Notes under the pieces: generated by a model
Seen by the model: the letters and a program-made list of their open reading frames with translations, nothing else
Database searches by the model: none
What the model was told of the DNA's origin: nothing
Program-made: the position numbers and the translations under genes
Source: Streptomyces drozdowiczii
GTDB lineage: Bacteria; Actinomycetota; Actinomycetes; Streptomycetales; Streptomycetaceae
Direction of reading: 5' to 3'
DNA length: 64,000 bases
Assembly (NCBI RefSeq): GCF_026167665.1
Contig: NZ_CP098740.1
Location: 3,596,001 to 3,660,000 of the forward strand
Part shown: piece after piece, positions 9,211-18,966 of the stretch
How the letters are laid out: each line of letters begins with the position of its first letter
Numbering within the stretch: the first letter of the stretch is position 1

Positions 9211-9651
9211 ATGTACGGCTACGACCAGAACCAGGGCGCGCAGCAGCCGATGGGGGGCGGCTACGGCGAGCAGCCGCTGTACCCCGAACCCTCGCCGCCG
9301 TCGCTGGGTGACGCGGTACGGGCCTTCACGACCGGCTCGCTGGCCGCCGAGGACTTCCAGCAGATCTTCGCGACCTCGAAGGTCTACTGCCCGCGCGGCG
9401 ACAACCCGGGCTTCCTCGCGCTGCACAACACCCAGCAGCCGGTGATCCCGATGTTCACCACGCTCAAGGAGCTGCGGCGGTACGCGGGCAAGGACTCCAA
9501 GTACTTCGTGATCACCGGCGCCGAGGTGATCGACCTGCTGCCCACCGGCTACGGCTTCGTCCTGGACATGGAGGGCGAGCACCGGATGGTCTTCGACGCC
9601 AAGGCCGTCGAGCAGATGGTCGACTTCGCTATGCGCCGCATGTACGGCTAG
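9211..9651 (+). CDS. SseB-domain protein
   Basis: A 146-residue protein starting MYGYDQNQGAQQPMGGGY; the Gln/Gly/Pro-rich first 30 residues precede an SseB N-terminal domain (PF07179 type). Characteristic stretches are GDAVRAFTTGSLAAEDFQQIF, with PMFTTLKELRRYAG and GFVLDMEGEHRMVFDAKAV behind it. SseB proteins are small cytosolic proteins with no enzymatic motif; their role in actinobacteria is unknown. I chose ATG 9211 because the conserved domain starts soon after and a TACTCT -10 lies 7 bases upstream, implying leaderless translation. It is divergent from the acyl-CoA dehydrogenase gene. Confidence 0.85.
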   Translation: MYGYDQNQGAQQPMGGGYGEQPLYPEPSPPSLGDAVRAFTTGSLAAEDFQQIFATSKVYCPRGDNPGFLALHNTQQPVIPMFTTLKELRRYAGKDSKYFVITGAEVIDLLPTGYGFVLDMEGEHRMVFDAKAVEQMVDFAMRRMYG

Positions 9652-9670
9652 ACATCGTCGCTCGAAGCTT

Positions 9671-9712
9671 CCGGAAGGGGCCCGTACCGCTCTCGGTACG
9701 GGCCCCTTCCGG
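9671..9712. terminator. Long perfect hairpin terminator
   Basis: A 19-bp stem (CCGGAAGGGGCCCGTACCG at 9671-9689 with its exact complement at 9694-9712) closes a 4-base loop, 20 bases after the SseB-like stop. It should terminate transcription efficiently before the pirin gene. Confidence 0.9.
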
Positions 9713-9804
9713 CTGTCCGGGGGCGCGCGGGAATGGGGGCGCCTTGCAAGATGTTCACCGTTCAACTAAATTGATGGCAGTACCGTCCCCCGGAGGTGGC
9801 TCCC

Positions 9805-10761
9805 ATGCCCGCAGTGACCGTCGAGAACCCGCTGACCCTGCCCAAGGTGGCCGCTTCCGGCGACGCCGCGGCCCGTCCCGTGCTCGCCGTGACCACGGCG
9901 CCGAGCGGCTTCGAGGGCGAGGGCTTCCCGGTCCGCCGCGCCTTCGCGGGGATCAACTACAAGTACCTCGACCCGTTCATCATGATGGACCAGATGGGTG
10001 AGGTGGAGTACGCGGCGGGCGAGCCGAAGGGCACGCCCTGGCACCCGCACCGCGGCTTCGAGACCGTCACCTATCTGATCGACGGCAGCTTCATCCACCA
10101 GGACTCCCACGGTGGCGGCGGCACCATCGGCAACGGCGACACCCAGTGGATGACCGCCGGGTCCGGGCTCCTGCACATCGAGGCGCCGCCGGAGTCCCTG
10201 GTCATGTCCGGCGGCCTCTTCCACGGCCTCCAGCTCTGGGTGAACCTGCCGAAGGCCGACAAGATGATGGCCCCGCGCTACCAGGACATCCGCGGCGGCC
10301 AGGTCCAGCTGCTCGCGTCCCCGGACGGCGGCGCGCTGCTCCGGGTGATCGCCGGTGAGCTGGACGGCCACGAGGGCCCCGGCATCACGCACACCCCCAT
10401 CACGATGATCCACGCCACCGTGCGCCCCGGCGCCGAGGTGACACTGCCCTGGCGCGAGGACTTCAACGGCCTCGCGTACGTGCTCGCCGGGCGCGGCACC
10501 GCCGGTGCGGAGCGCCGCCCGGTCCACATGGGCCAGACCGCCGTCTTCGGCGCCGGCTCCTCGCTGACCGTGCGCGCCGACGAGAAGCAGGACGGCAACA
10601 CCCCGGACCTGGAGGTCGTCCTGCTCGGCGGCCGTCCGATCCGCGAGCCGATGGCGCACTACGGGCCGTTCGTGATGAACAGCCAGGCCGAACTGAAGCA
10701 GGCCTTCGAGGACTTCCAGGCCGGCCGCCTCGGCACCGTCCCCGCCGTCCACGGCATGTGA
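9805..10761 (+). CDS. Pirin family protein (bicupin)
   Basis: A 318-residue protein with the two cupin domains of pirins. The N-terminal cupin contains the metal site: TPWHPHRGFETVTYL gives the His pair (residues about 76-79) and WMTAGSGLLHIE supplies the later His/Glu ligands (about 118-130). The C-terminal pirin domain contains GLAYVLAGRGTAG and LEVVLLGGRPIREPMAHYGPFV. Some pirins are quercetin 2,3-dioxygenases and others act as redox-sensing regulators; which applies is unknown. GGAGG at 9792-9796 sits at good spacing for ATG 9805 and overlaps the alternative GTG at 9796, so the ATG is chosen. Confidence 0.92.
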   Translation: MPAVTVENPLTLPKVAASGDAAARPVLAVTTAPSGFEGEGFPVRRAFAGINYKYLDPFIMMDQMGEVEYAAGEPKGTPWHPHRGFETVTYLIDGSFIHQDSHGGGGTIGNGDTQWMTAGSGLLHIEAPPESLVMSGGLFHGLQLWVNLPKADKMMAPRYQDIRGGQVQLLASPDGGALLRVIAGELDGHEGPGITHTPITMIHATVRPGAEVTLPWREDFNGLAYVLAGRGTAGAERRPVHMGQTAVFGAGSSLTVRADEKQDGNTPDLEVVLLGGRPIREPMAHYGPFVMNSQAELKQAFEDFQAGRLGTVPAVHGM

Positions 10762-10857
10762 CCCGCCCTCCCGCCCCCGCCGCCGGTGTGTGACGCTCCG
10801 TCACTCGTACGGCGGCGCGGGCGGGACACCGCCGCCCGGCCGTGATCGGCTGGCAGG

Positions 10858-11916
10858 GTGCAGACCCCGAAGCCACTCCTGCCCGAGGGCGCCCGGCGGA
10901 CCGCCGCCTGGTGCGGTGTCGTCCTGCTGGTCACCGGTGTCGCCGCCGTCGCCGTCTGGCTGTGCATCGTCTTCAAGACCGCCGTCACACCCGTGCTGCT
11001 CGCCCTGCTCGGTACGGCGCTGCTCGGCCCCGTCCACCGCCGGATGACCTCCCACGGCGTCAACCGCTCGCTGGCCGCCGCGGTCACCTGCGCGGTGCTG
11101 CTCGCCGTGGTCGGCGGCGCCGGCTACATCGTCGTCGCCGCGCTGGTCGAGACCGGTGACCAGATCGTCCAGTCGCTGAAGGACGCCGGGCAGTGGGTGG
11201 TCGACCACTTCCAGGTCGCGGACGACATCGATGTGAACGACCTGGAGGCCAGCGGCCGCAAGCTGGTCGAGAAGTTCGGCGCGACCGCCGCGGGCGGGCT
11301 CCTGACCGGACTCAGCCTCCTCGGCTCCCTCGTCGCGACCAGCGTCCTGGCGCTGCTGCTGACCTTCTTCTTCCTGCGCGACGCGGACCGGGCCGCGCAC
11401 CTCGCGCACTCCCTCGCGCCGCGCGGCACCGGCGACATGGTCGAGGCGATGGGCCGGCGGGCCTTCGAGGCCGTCCAGGGCTTCATGCGCGGCACGACGC
11501 TCATCGCCCTGATCGACGCCGTCTGCATCACGGTCGGGCTGCTGATCCTGCGGGTGCCGGGCGCGGTGGGGCTCGGGGCGCTGGTGCTGGTCGGCGCCTA
11601 CATCCCGTACCTCGGGGCGTTCATCTCCGGGGCCGTCGCCGTGCTGGTGGCCCTCGCGGACCGGGGGTTCGCGATCGCGCTCTGGGCGCTCGGCGTGGTC
11701 CTCGCCGTCCAGGTGCTGGAGGGCCACATCCTCCAGCCGATGATCCAGAGCCGTACGGTCCAGATGCACCCCGCGATGATCCTCATCGCCCTGACGGCGG
11801 GCGCGAGCGTCGCGGGCATCCTCGGGATGCTGCTCGCGGTCCCGCTCTGCGCGGCGGCCTTCGGCATCATCGGCGAACTCCGCAAGGGGCGCGTCGGGCT
11901 GGAGGACGGCGCCTAG
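10858..11916 (+). CDS. AI-2E family membrane protein (TqsA/PerM-like)
   Basis: A 352-residue polytopic protein of the AI-2E transporter family (PF01594). Hydrophobic segments include AAWCGVVLLVTGVAAVAVWL and FKTAVTPVLLALLGTALLG near the N-terminus, then a long amphipathic region (residues about 90-140). Further membrane helices include SLVATSVLALLLTFFFLRDADR, the family-typical TLIALIDAVCITVGLLILRVPGA and a C-terminal block containing EGHILQPMIQSRTVQMHPAM. Substrates of actinobacterial members are unknown; the family name comes from E. coli TqsA. The start is GTG 10858. Its stop codon shares the tetranucleotide CTAG (11913-11916) with the convergent SpoIIE gene. Confidence 0.88.
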   Translation: MQTPKPLLPEGARRTAAWCGVVLLVTGVAAVAVWLCIVFKTAVTPVLLALLGTALLGPVHRRMTSHGVNRSLAAAVTCAVLLAVVGGAGYIVVAALVETGDQIVQSLKDAGQWVVDHFQVADDIDVNDLEASGRKLVEKFGATAAGGLLTGLSLLGSLVATSVLALLLTFFFLRDADRAAHLAHSLAPRGTGDMVEAMGRRAFEAVQGFMRGTTLIALIDAVCITVGLLILRVPGAVGLGALVLVGAYIPYLGAFISGAVAVLVALADRGFAIALWALGVVLAVQVLEGHILQPMIQSRTVQMHPAMILIALTAGASVAGILGMLLAVPLCAAAFGIIGELRKGRVGLEDGA

Positions 11917-14027
11917 TCCAGATCCAGGTCGGGGAAGGCCGGTTCCGGGTGCTCGGCCTCGTTCAGCTCGAACCAGATCGACTTGCCCGCACCCTGCGGA
12001 TCGACCCCCCACTTGTGCGCGAGCATCTCCATCAGCACCAGGCCCCGGCCGCTGGAGGCCATCTCGCCGGGCCGCCGCTTGTGCGGCAGCTCGTCGCTGC
12101 CGTCGGACACGTCGACCCGCAGACAGCGCTTCCCCGGCGTCCCGGTCGCCTGGGCGACCATCAGCGCGTCCCCGTCCGTGTGCACCAGGACGTTCGTGGC
12201 GACCTCGGAGAGCAGCAGCACCGCCGCGTCGACCTGGTCCGGGTCCGCCCAGTCGTGCAGCAGCTCCCGCAGCAGCTGCCGGGCCGTGGAGATCCGCTCC
12301 GGTTCGGCCTGGGCGATGGACAGCGCGGTCCGCCGGGGCGCGGGCGGGGAGGTGAGGGAGCCCTCGCGCCGCAGCAGCAGCACCGCGACGTCGTCCTCGC
12401 GCCGGTCCGCGAGCGGCCCGGTCGTGTAGTGCGAGCCCGGCCCGTGCACCGCCTGCACCAGGGCGTCCGCCAGCTTCTCCAGGTCGCCGGTGTGCCGTTC
12501 CAGGATCGGCCGGAGCCGGACCCAGCCGGTGGCCAGGTCGTGGCCGCCCGTCTCGATCAGCCCATCCGTGCAGAGCATGATCGTTTCCCCGGCCTCCAGC
12601 ACGATCCGGGTCGTCGGATAGTCCGCGTCCGCCTCGACGCCCAGCGGCAGCCCGCCCTCGGTCTGCCGGATGACCGCGGTGCCGTCGGCGGTCATCACCA
12701 CCGGGTCCGGGTGGCCCGCCCGCGCGATGTCCAGCACACCGGTCTCCGGGTCCGCCTCCGCGTACAGGCAGGTCGCGAAGCGCGCGGCCGTCGAGTCGTC
12801 GTCCTCGCCCGGGTCGGTGAGGCCGGAGAGGAAGCGCGAGGCGCGGGCCAGCACCGCGTCGGGGCGGTGCCCCTCGGAGGCGTACGCGCGCAGCGCGATC
12901 CGGAGCTGGCCCATGAGGCCCGCCGCCCGCACGTCATGGCCCTGGACGTCGCCGATCACGAGGGCGATGCGGCCGCTGGGCAGCGGGATCAGGTCGTACC
13001 AGTCGCCGCCGATCTGGAGGCCGCCGCCGGTCGGCACATAGCGCGCCGCCACGGTCATCCCCGGGATGCCCGGGCCGAGCGAGGGCATCATCGTGCGCTG
13101 GAGGCCCAGCGACAGCTCCCGCTCCGTGTCCGCCGCGCCCGCCCGGGCCAGCGCCTGGGCGAGCATCCGGGCCACGGTCGTCAGCACCGACCGCTCGTCC
13201 GGCGAGAACGCCACCGGGTGCCGGAAGCCGGCCATCCAGGTCCCTATCGTGCGCCCGGCCACGATCAGCGGCAGGAAGGCCCAGGAGCGGCGCCCGAACC
13301 GCCGGGCCAGCGGCCAGGTGGCGGGGTAGCGGGCGCGGTACTCCTCCGGCGTCGGCAGATAGATCGCGCGGCCCGTCCGGACGACCTCGGTGGCCGGGTA
13401 GTCCGTGTCCAGCGGCATGTCGGTGAAGGGACCCTCGTCGCTGAGGGAGTGCCCGTGCTGCCCGACGACCGTCAGCCGCTCGCCCTCGACGCCGAAGACC
13501 GCCAGGCCGTCCGGCGAGAACCCGGGCATGGAGAGCGAATAGGCGACCCGCAGCACCTCCGTGGTCGACCCGGCCTCCGCCAGGGCCCGCCCCGCGTCCA
13601 GCAGGAACGCCTCGCGGGAGCGCCGCCAGTCGCCGGTGATCGCGGTGTGCGTACCGGCCGTGCCCGGCGGGGGCTCGGCCACCTCCTGGAGGGTGCCGAT
13701 GAGCACGTAGTCCTCGCGGCCCTCGCCGGCCGGGACCGGCTTGGAGCGGCTGCGCACGGTGCGCAGGACCCGGCCGCTGCCGTCCACGATGCGCAGCCGG
13801 GCCTCGGCCAGGGTGCCCTCCGCCACGGCAAGGCCGATCACCCCGGCGATCTCGTTCCAGTCGACGGGGTGGAAGCGGGAGCGGACCTCCGATTCGCGGA
13901 AGACGCCGGGCTCGGCGGGCAGCTCCAGGAGACGGGCGGCCTCCGCGTCGAGCGTGACCGTCCCGGCTCCGTTGTCCCAGCGCCACAGCCCGGTCGCGGT
14001 CGCGGCCAGCACATCCTCGGTGCGCAT
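11913..14027 (-). CDS. PAS-GAF-SpoIIE phosphatase with C-terminal ATPase (anti-sigma-like) domain
   Basis: A 704-residue signalling protein. Residues about 1-125 resemble a PAS fold (GLWRWDNGAGTVTLDAEA). Residues about 140-300 are GAF-like. Residues about 320-545 form a SpoIIE/PP2C phosphatase with QIGGDWYDLIPL, VIGDVQGHDVRAAGLMGQ and MLCTDGLIETGG carrying the metal-binding Asp residues. Residues about 565-695 are a HATPase_c domain of the RsbW type (VDAAVLLLSEVATNVLVHT, SSGRGLVLMEMLA). Such fusions can dephosphorylate anti-anti-sigma factors and phosphorylate or bind partners, acting in sigma-factor partner switching. No cognate sigma or antagonist gene is adjacent. The start is ATG 14027. 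Confidence 0.9.
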   Translation of the reverse strand: MRTEDVLAATATGLWRWDNGAGTVTLDAEAARLLELPAEPGVFRESEVRSRFHPVDWNEIAGVIGLAVAEGTLAEARLRIVDGSGRVLRTVRSRSKPVPAGEGREDYVLIGTLQEVAEPPPGTAGTHTAITGDWRRSREAFLLDAGRALAEAGSTTEVLRVAYSLSMPGFSPDGLAVFGVEGERLTVVGQHGHSLSDEGPFTDMPLDTDYPATEVVRTGRAIYLPTPEEYRARYPATWPLARRFGRRSWAFLPLIVAGRTIGTWMAGFRHPVAFSPDERSVLTTVARMLAQALARAGAADTERELSLGLQRTMMPSLGPGIPGMTVAARYVPTGGGLQIGGDWYDLIPLPSGRIALVIGDVQGHDVRAAGLMGQLRIALRAYASEGHRPDAVLARASRFLSGLTDPGEDDDSTAARFATCLYAEADPETGVLDIARAGHPDPVVMTADGTAVIRQTEGGLPLGVEADADYPTTRIVLEAGETIMLCTDGLIETGGHDLATGWVRLRPILERHTGDLEKLADALVQAVHGPGSHYTTGPLADRREDDVAVLLLRREGSLTSPPAPRRTALSIAQAEPERISTARQLLRELLHDWADPDQVDAAVLLLSEVATNVLVHTDGDALMVAQATGTPGKRCLRVDVSDGSDELPHKRRPGEMASSGRGLVLMEMLAHKWGVDPQGAGKSIWFELNEAEHPEPAFPDLDLD

Positions 14028-14178
14028 TGCCCCACTTTAAACCGGCATGCGCGGCGAGGGCACGGGTGCCGGTCCCCGGACGATCTTGGCGCGGGCAATG
14101 ACAATGAAACGCTCCGGTCGCGGGCGGTAGCCTGGGAGGGCTGAATCTCCCCCAACCGCGAAGACTGGATGAACGACG

Positions 14179-15960
14179 ATGCATCGGTACAGGTCCCACA
14201 CCTGCGGCGAGCTCCGCGCCTCTGACGTCGGCACCGACGTCCGGCTGAGCGGCTGGCTGCACAATCGCCGAGACCTGGGCGGCATCCTCTTCATCGATCT
14301 GCGCGACCACTACGGTCTCGTGCAGCTCGTCGCCCGCCCCGGTACGCCGGGCAACGAGGCCCTGGCGAAGCTCACCAAGGAGACCGTCGTCCGGATCGAC
14401 GGCAAGGTCTCCGCGCGCGGCGCCGAGAACGTCAACCCGGACCTGCCGACCGGCGAGATCGAGATCGAGGTCTCCGAGGTCGAGGTGCTGGGCGAGGCCG
14501 GCCCGCTGCCCTTCACGATCAACGCCGAGGACGGCGTGAACGAGGAGCGGCGCCTGGAGTACCGCTTCCTGGACCTGCGCCGCGAGCGCATGCACCGCAA
14601 CATCATGCTGCGCTCCGCCGTGATCGCCGCGATCCGCTCCAAGATGGTCGCCCTCGGCTTCAACGAGATGGCCACGCCGATCCTCACCGCGACCTCCCCC
14701 GAGGGCGCCCGTGACTTCGTCGTCCCGTCCCGGCTGAACCCCGGCAAGTTCTACGCGCTGCCGCAGGCCCCGCAGCAGTTCAAGCAGCTGCTGATGATCT
14801 CGGGCTTCGACCGCTACTTCCAGATCGCGCCCTGCTTCCGCGACGAGGACGCCCGCGCCGACCGTTCGCCCGGCGAGTTCTACCAGCTCGACGTCGAGAT
14901 GTCCTTCGTGGAGCAGGAGGACGTCTTCCAGCCGATCGAGAAGCTGATGACCGAGCTGTTCGAGGAGTTCGGCAACGGCCGCCACGTCACCTCGCCGTTC
15001 CCGCGCATCCCGTTCCGCGAGTCGATGCTGAAGTACGGCAACGACAAGCCGGACCTGCGCGCCAAGCTGGAGCTGGTCGACATCTCCGACGTCTTCGCGG
15101 ACTCGGAGTTCAAGGCGTTCGCCGGCAAGCACGTCCGTGCCCTTCCGGTGCCGGACACGGCGGGCCAGTCCCGTAAGTTCTTCGACGGCCTCGGCGACTA
15201 CGCCGTGCAGCAGGGTGCCAAGGGCCTCGCCTGGGTCCGCGTCGGCGAGGACGGCACGCTGGCCGGCCCGATCGCCAAGTTCCTCACCGAGACCGACGTC
15301 AAGACGCTCACCGAGCGCCTTTCGCTCGTCCCGGGCCACGCCGTCTTCTTCGGCGCCGGCGAGTTCGACGAGGTCTCCAAGATCATGTCCGCCGTCCGCG
15401 TCGAGGCCGCCAAGCGGGCCGGCCACTTCGAGGAGGGCGTCTTCCGGTTCTGCTGGGTCGTCGACTTCCCGATGTACGAGAAGGACGAGGAGACCGGCAA
15501 GATCGACTTCTCGCACAACCCCTTCTCGATGCCCCAGGGCGGCCTGAAGGACCTGGAGGAGAAGGACCCGCTGGACATCCTCGCCTGGCAGTACGACATC
15601 GTCTGCAACGGCATCGAGCTGTCCTCCGGCGCCATCCGGAACCACGAGCCCGAGCTGATGATCAAGGCGTTCGAGATCGCCGGCTACGACCGCGAGACCG
15701 TGGAGCGCGAGTTCGCGGGCATGCTCAAGGCGTTCCGCCTCGGCGCCCCGCCGCACGGCGGCATCGCCCCGGGCGTCGACCGCATCGTGATGCTGCTGGC
15801 CGACGAGCCGAACATCCGCGAGACGATCGCCTTCCCGCTCAACGGCAACGCGCAGGACCTGATGATGGGCGCGCCCACCGTCCTGGAGGAGACCCGCCTC
15901 CGCGAGCTCAACATCCAGCTCCGCAAGCCGGCCGCGCCGGCGAAGGACGCGCAGAAGTAA
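14179..15960 (+). CDS. aspS: Aspartyl-tRNA synthetase
   Basis: A 593-residue class IIb synthetase that charges tRNA with aspartate. The N-terminal OB-fold anticodon-binding domain covers residues 1-110 ([21 protein letters not shown]). Class II motif 2 is [20 protein letters not shown] and motif 3 [14 protein letters not shown]. The bacterial GAD insertion lies around 290-410. Length is normal for bacterial AspRS. Some bacterial forms also mischarge tRNA-Asn for the GatCAB route; the sequence does not let me decide by eye. A -10-like TAGCCT lies at 14129-14134, giving a short leader; no T-box is visible. A strong hairpin follows. Confidence 0.98.
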   Translation: MHRYRSHTCGELRASDVGTDVRLSGWLHNRRDLGGILFIDLRDHYGLVQLVARPGTPGNEALAKLTKETVVRIDGKVSARGAENVNPDLPTGEIEIEVSEVEVLGEAGPLPFTINAEDGVNEERRLEYRFLDLRRERMHRNIMLRSAVIAAIRSKMVALGFNEMATPILTATSPEGARDFVVPSRLNPGKFYALPQAPQQFKQLLMISGFDRYFQIAPCFRDEDARADRSPGEFYQLDVEMSFVEQEDVFQPIEKLMTELFEEFGNGRHVTSPFPRIPFRESMLKYGNDKPDLRAKLELVDISDVFADSEFKAFAGKHVRALPVPDTAGQSRKFFDGLGDYAVQQGAKGLAWVRVGEDGTLAGPIAKFLTETDVKTLTERLSLVPGHAVFFGAGEFDEVSKIMSAVRVEAAKRAGHFEEGVFRFCWVVDFPMYEKDEETGKIDFSHNPFSMPQGGLKDLEEKDPLDILAWQYDIVCNGIELSSGAIRNHEPELMIKAFEIAGYDRETVEREFAGMLKAFRLGAPPHGGIAPGVDRIVMLLADEPNIRETIAFPLNGNAQDLMMGAPTVLEETRLRELNIQLRKPAAPAKDAQK

Positions 15961-15979
15961 CCGCACCCCGCGTCTCGCG

Positions 15980-15993
15980 GTTTCACGTGAAAC
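15980..15993. other. parS: parS site (ParB binding)
   Basis: A perfect GTTTCACGTGAAAC palindrome 20 bp after the aspS stop. Its last three bases are also the first three of the aspS terminator stem, so ParB occupancy and terminator DNA overlap here. Confidence 0.9.
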
Positions 15994-16024
15994 AGCCCCC
16001 GGCCGCCACCGGCCGGGGGCTGTT
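15991..16024. terminator. aspS terminator hairpin
   Basis: AACAGCCCCCGGCC at 15991-16004 pairs with GGCCGGGGGCTGTT at 16011-16024 across the loop GCCACC, a 14-bp perfect stem ending in a run of T, 30 bp downstream of aspS. Confidence 0.9.
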
Positions 16025-16173
16025 CGCGTGACGGGCCCTCAGCGGTTCCGATTAAGTACACGAATCACCTGAACGGCTACGGCCGGATGGGCTCCGCCCC
16101 GGATTGGGGGGTGACGCGGGCGGCAATGACTGGGTGGGCCGACACCGGCGCATTCACTGCTGAGGAGCCCTCC

Positions 16174-17019
16174 GTGCCCGTGCCCCCTTCGCGCGCGCCC
16201 CTGCGCCTGCCGCACGTCGTCTGCTCCCTGGTCCTGCTCGCGCTGATCGCCGGCTGCGGGGCGGGCGGCTTCGCCGGTACGGAGACGAGCGGTGGAGCCG
16301 CGGAGCAGGCACGGATCAGCGGCGTACCGGGGCCGCCCGGGGCCGCCGCGTCCGCCGCCGCCCCCGCCGCCGGGGCACCGGGGACACCCGTGGAGCCGGA
16401 GCCGGCCGCCTCGCCGCAGCCCACGGAGCTGCCCGGCCTCGGGCCGAAGACCCGGGCGGCGGTCCCGGCCACGGCCCGGCAGGCGTTCGTAGTGACCGGG
16501 GACTCGGTGGACTCCAACCGGTCGACCGCCGTCCTCTACACCCGGGACGGGCCCGCCGGGCCGGGCTGGCGGGCCACGCTGGGCCCCTGGCCCGCCCACA
16601 ACGCCCTCAACGGCTGGACCGACGAGCACTGGGAGGGCGATCTGCGCTCACCGGTCGGAGTCTTCACGCTGACCGCGGCGGGCGGCCGCCTCGCGCCTCC
16701 GGACACGGCCCTCCCGTACGACCTGAGCCCGGACTTCCGCGTGACGGGCGAGGGGTTCCACGGCGAGCCGCTGGAGGGCTCCTTCGACTACGTCGTCGCC
16801 ATCGACTACAACCGCCTCCCCGGCACCTCCCCGCTCGACCACACCCGCCCCCTCGGTGAGGAGCGCGGCGGCGGGATCTGGGTGCATGTGGACCACGGCG
16901 GGCCGACCCAGGGCTGTGTCTCGGTCACCGAGGACCGGATGAGGGAACTCCTGGGCGCCCTCGACCCGGCCATGGAGCCCGTGATCGTGATGGGCGACGC
17001 GGAGTCGCTGGGCCGCTGA
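16174..17019 (+). CDS. L,D-transpeptidase (YkuD-domain) lipoprotein
   Basis: A 281-residue secreted lipoprotein. GTG 16174 follows GAGGAG (16162-16167) at good spacing and gives a signal peptide with hydrophobic core HVVCSLVLLALIAGC, whose LIAGC lipobox predicts lipidation at the Cys near residue 28. An Ala/Pro-rich linker to about residue 85 is followed by the YkuD catalytic domain; the active site reads WVHVDHGGPTQGCVSV, with the HxxHG-type His and nucleophilic Cys present. These enzymes form 3-3 crosslinks in peptidoglycan or attach proteins to it outside the membrane. The upstream in-frame ATG is less likely since it would bury the signal peptide. Confidence 0.88.
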   Translation: MPVPPSRAPLRLPHVVCSLVLLALIAGCGAGGFAGTETSGGAAEQARISGVPGPPGAAASAAAPAAGAPGTPVEPEPAASPQPTELPGLGPKTRAAVPATARQAFVVTGDSVDSNRSTAVLYTRDGPAGPGWRATLGPWPAHNALNGWTDEHWEGDLRSPVGVFTLTAAGGRLAPPDTALPYDLSPDFRVTGEGFHGEPLEGSFDYVVAIDYNRLPGTSPLDHTRPLGEERGGGIWVHVDHGGPTQGCVSVTEDRMRELLGALDPAMEPVIVMGDAESLGR

Positions 17020-17095
17020 ACCGGCCCCCGCCGGAGAGCTTTGCGAAACCTCCCTTCCCGTATCAAGGACCCATCCTGGGAGGGAGTGGACACGC

Positions 17096-17773
17096 ATGCA
17101 CGAGGCGAGGGACATCACGATGCGGGTACTGGTCGCCGAGGACGAGGAAATCCTCGCGGAGCTGGTCGCCACCGGGCTGCGGCGCGCCGGCTTCGCCGTC
17201 GACACGGTGTACAGCGGTGATGCCGCCCAGGCGTACCTGGGGCTGCACGACTACGACGTGGTCGTCCTGGACCGCGATCTGCCCCGGGTGCACGGCGACG
17301 ACGTGGCGCGCGGGCTCGTCGCCTCCGGCTCCCGGACCCGGATCCTGATGCTGACGGCCGCCGGCTCCATGGAGGACCGGGTCGCCGGGCTCGACCTGGG
17401 CGCCGACGACTACCTCGGCAAGCCCTTCGAGTTCCCCGAGCTGGTCTCCCGCGTACGCGCCCTGCGGCGGCGCAGCGCCCGCCCCGTGCCGCCGCAGCTG
17501 GAGCGGTACGGCATCCGGCTCGACACCGTACGGCGCTCGGCGACCCGGGACGGGCGGGACCTGGACCTGTCCCCGAAGGAGTTCACCGTGCTCCAGCTGC
17601 TCCTTGAGGCGGACGGCGGGACGGTCAGCGCGGAGGAGCTGCTCGAACGGGCCTGGGACGCCAACGCCGACCCCTTCACCGGTGCCGTCCGGGTCTGCAT
17701 GAGCAAGCTGCGGAGCAAGCTCGGTGAACCGGCCGTGATCCGTACCGTCCAGGGCGTGGGGTACGCGCTGTGA
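17096..17773 (+). CDS. OmpR-family response regulator
   Basis: A 225-residue two-component regulator. The receiver domain (MRVLVAEDEEILAELV through LGADDYLGKPFEFPELVSRVRALRRR) has the acidic pair after VAED, the phospho-acceptor Asp in VVVLDRDLPRVHG and the Lys of GKPF. The C-terminal winged helix (LSPKEFTVLQLLLEADGGTV through TVQGVGYAL) binds DNA. Two starts are plausible: ATG 17096 behind GGAGGGAG, and ATG 17120, which matches the usual start at MRVLVAEDEE. The stop overlaps the next gene by 4 bp (GTGA), so regulator and kinase are translationally coupled. Target genes cannot be named. Confidence 0.92.
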   Translation: MHEARDITMRVLVAEDEEILAELVATGLRRAGFAVDTVYSGDAAQAYLGLHDYDVVVLDRDLPRVHGDDVARGLVASGSRTRILMLTAAGSMEDRVAGLDLGADDYLGKPFEFPELVSRVRALRRRSARPVPPQLERYGIRLDTVRRSATRDGRDLDLSPKEFTVLQLLLEADGGTVSAEELLERAWDANADPFTGAVRVCMSKLRSKLGEPAVIRTVQGVGYAL

Positions 17774-18966
17774 AGCGACTGGCCCGGCTGCCGCACTCCA
17801 CGATCAGGACCCGCATCGCCCTCGTCTACGGCGGGGTCTTCCTGGTCCTCGGCACGGCCCTGCTGGCCACGGTCAATCTGGCCTCCCGCGCCGGTACGGA
17901 CTCGCAGGCACGGGCCATCGCGGACACCGCCGTGGTGGTCCAGCCCGGGTACGCGGTCAACGGTCCGCTCGTCAGCCGCCACCGGCTCGGGCCGCCGACC
18001 GTCTACGACCTCACCGACCACGTCAGCGACGCGGCCGGCCACCAGCTGCTCATCTGGTCCGCCGCCGCGCTGCTGGTGATGACGGCCTGCGCGGTGGGCG
18101 TCGGCTGGTGGACGGCGGGCCGGGTCCTGCGGCCCGTCCACGCCATGACCGCCAAGGCGCGCAAGCTCTCCGCGCACACGCTCCACGAGCGGATCGCCTC
18201 CAGCGGGCCCGACGACGAGCTGAAGGAGCTGGGCGACACGCTCGACGCGCTGCTGGCCCGGCTGGAGCGGGCCTTCGACAGCCAGCGCCGGTTCATCGCC
18301 AACGCCTCGCACGAGCTGCGCACCCCGCTGGCCACCCAGCGCACGGCGATCCAGGTCGGCCTGGACGATCCGACGCCGGAGGACCTGGTCCGCACCCGGC
18401 AGACGCTGCTGGACAACAACCGGCGCAGCGAACGGCTCATCGACGGGCTGCTCGTCCTGGCCCGCAGCGAGCGGGGGCTCGACAAGAGCGAGCGGGAACC
18501 GGTGGACCTGGCCCGGGTGGTGGCGGAGGAGGCGGCCCGGCATCCGGGCGCCCGGCTCGACACCCGGCCCTGCCCGGTGCGCGGGAACCGGCTGCTGCTG
18601 GCCCAGCTGGTGGCGAACCTGCTGGCCAACGCGGTGACGTACAACGTGCCCGGGGGAAGCGTCGACGTGTCGGTCGTCCCGGCCGGCGGCGGGGTCCTGC
18701 TGGAGGTCCGCAACACCGGGCCGGTGGTGGACGCGGCGGACATCCCCGGGCTGTTCGAGCCGTTCCGGCGGGGCGAGGGCAAGGACCGGATGGGGCGGGG
18801 CTCCGGGCTCGGCCTGTCGATCGTGCGGTCCATCGCGCTGGCCCACGACGGTACGGTCACGGCGGTGCCGGGCCCCGGGGGCGGGCTCGCCGTGACCGTC
18901 CGTCTGCCGGCGTCTCAGGAACGCGTGGCCACCCATGCGGGGAGCGCGGCCAGCAGCTCGCGGTAG
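17770..18966 (+). CDS. Sensor histidine kinase
   Basis: A 398-residue membrane kinase, partner of the preceding OmpR regulator (GTGA overlap). Two transmembrane helices ([20 protein letters not shown], about 13-33; [22 protein letters not shown], about 95-117) flank a short external sensor of roughly 60 residues. HAMP follows ([19 protein letters not shown]), then the His box [20 protein letters not shown] and ATP-binding N, G1 and G2 boxes ([25 protein letters not shown]). All catalytic residues are visible. The signal sensed is unknown. Its 3' end overlaps the convergent VWA gene. Confidence 0.93.
   Translation: MKRLARLPHSTIRTRIALVYGGVFLVLGTALLATVNLASRAGTDSQARAIADTAVVVQPGYAVNGPLVSRHRLGPPTVYDLTDHVSDAAGHQLLIWSAAALLVMTACAVGVGWWTAGRVLRPVHAMTAKARKLSAHTLHERIASSGPDDELKELGDTLDALLARLERAFDSQRRFIANASHELRTPLATQRTAIQVGLDDPTPEDLVRTRQTLLDNNRRSERLIDGLLVLARSERGLDKSEREPVDLARVVAEEAARHPGARLDTRPCPVRGNRLLLAQLVANLLANAVTYNVPGGSVDVSVVPAGGGVLLEVRNTGPVVDAADIPGLFEPFRRGEGKDRMGRGSGLGLSIVRSIALAHDGTVTAVPGPGGGLAVTVRLPASQERVATHAGSAASSSR

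Noticed and set aside
14040..14178. T-box riboswitch upstream of aspS
   Set aside because: The gap is short, has no T-box sequence and no antiterminator arrangement.
12934..15966. A 1010-codon minus-strand open frame spanning aspS and part of the SpoIIE gene
   Set aside because: It is antisense to aspS and has no recognisable features; long spurious frames are usual at this GC content.
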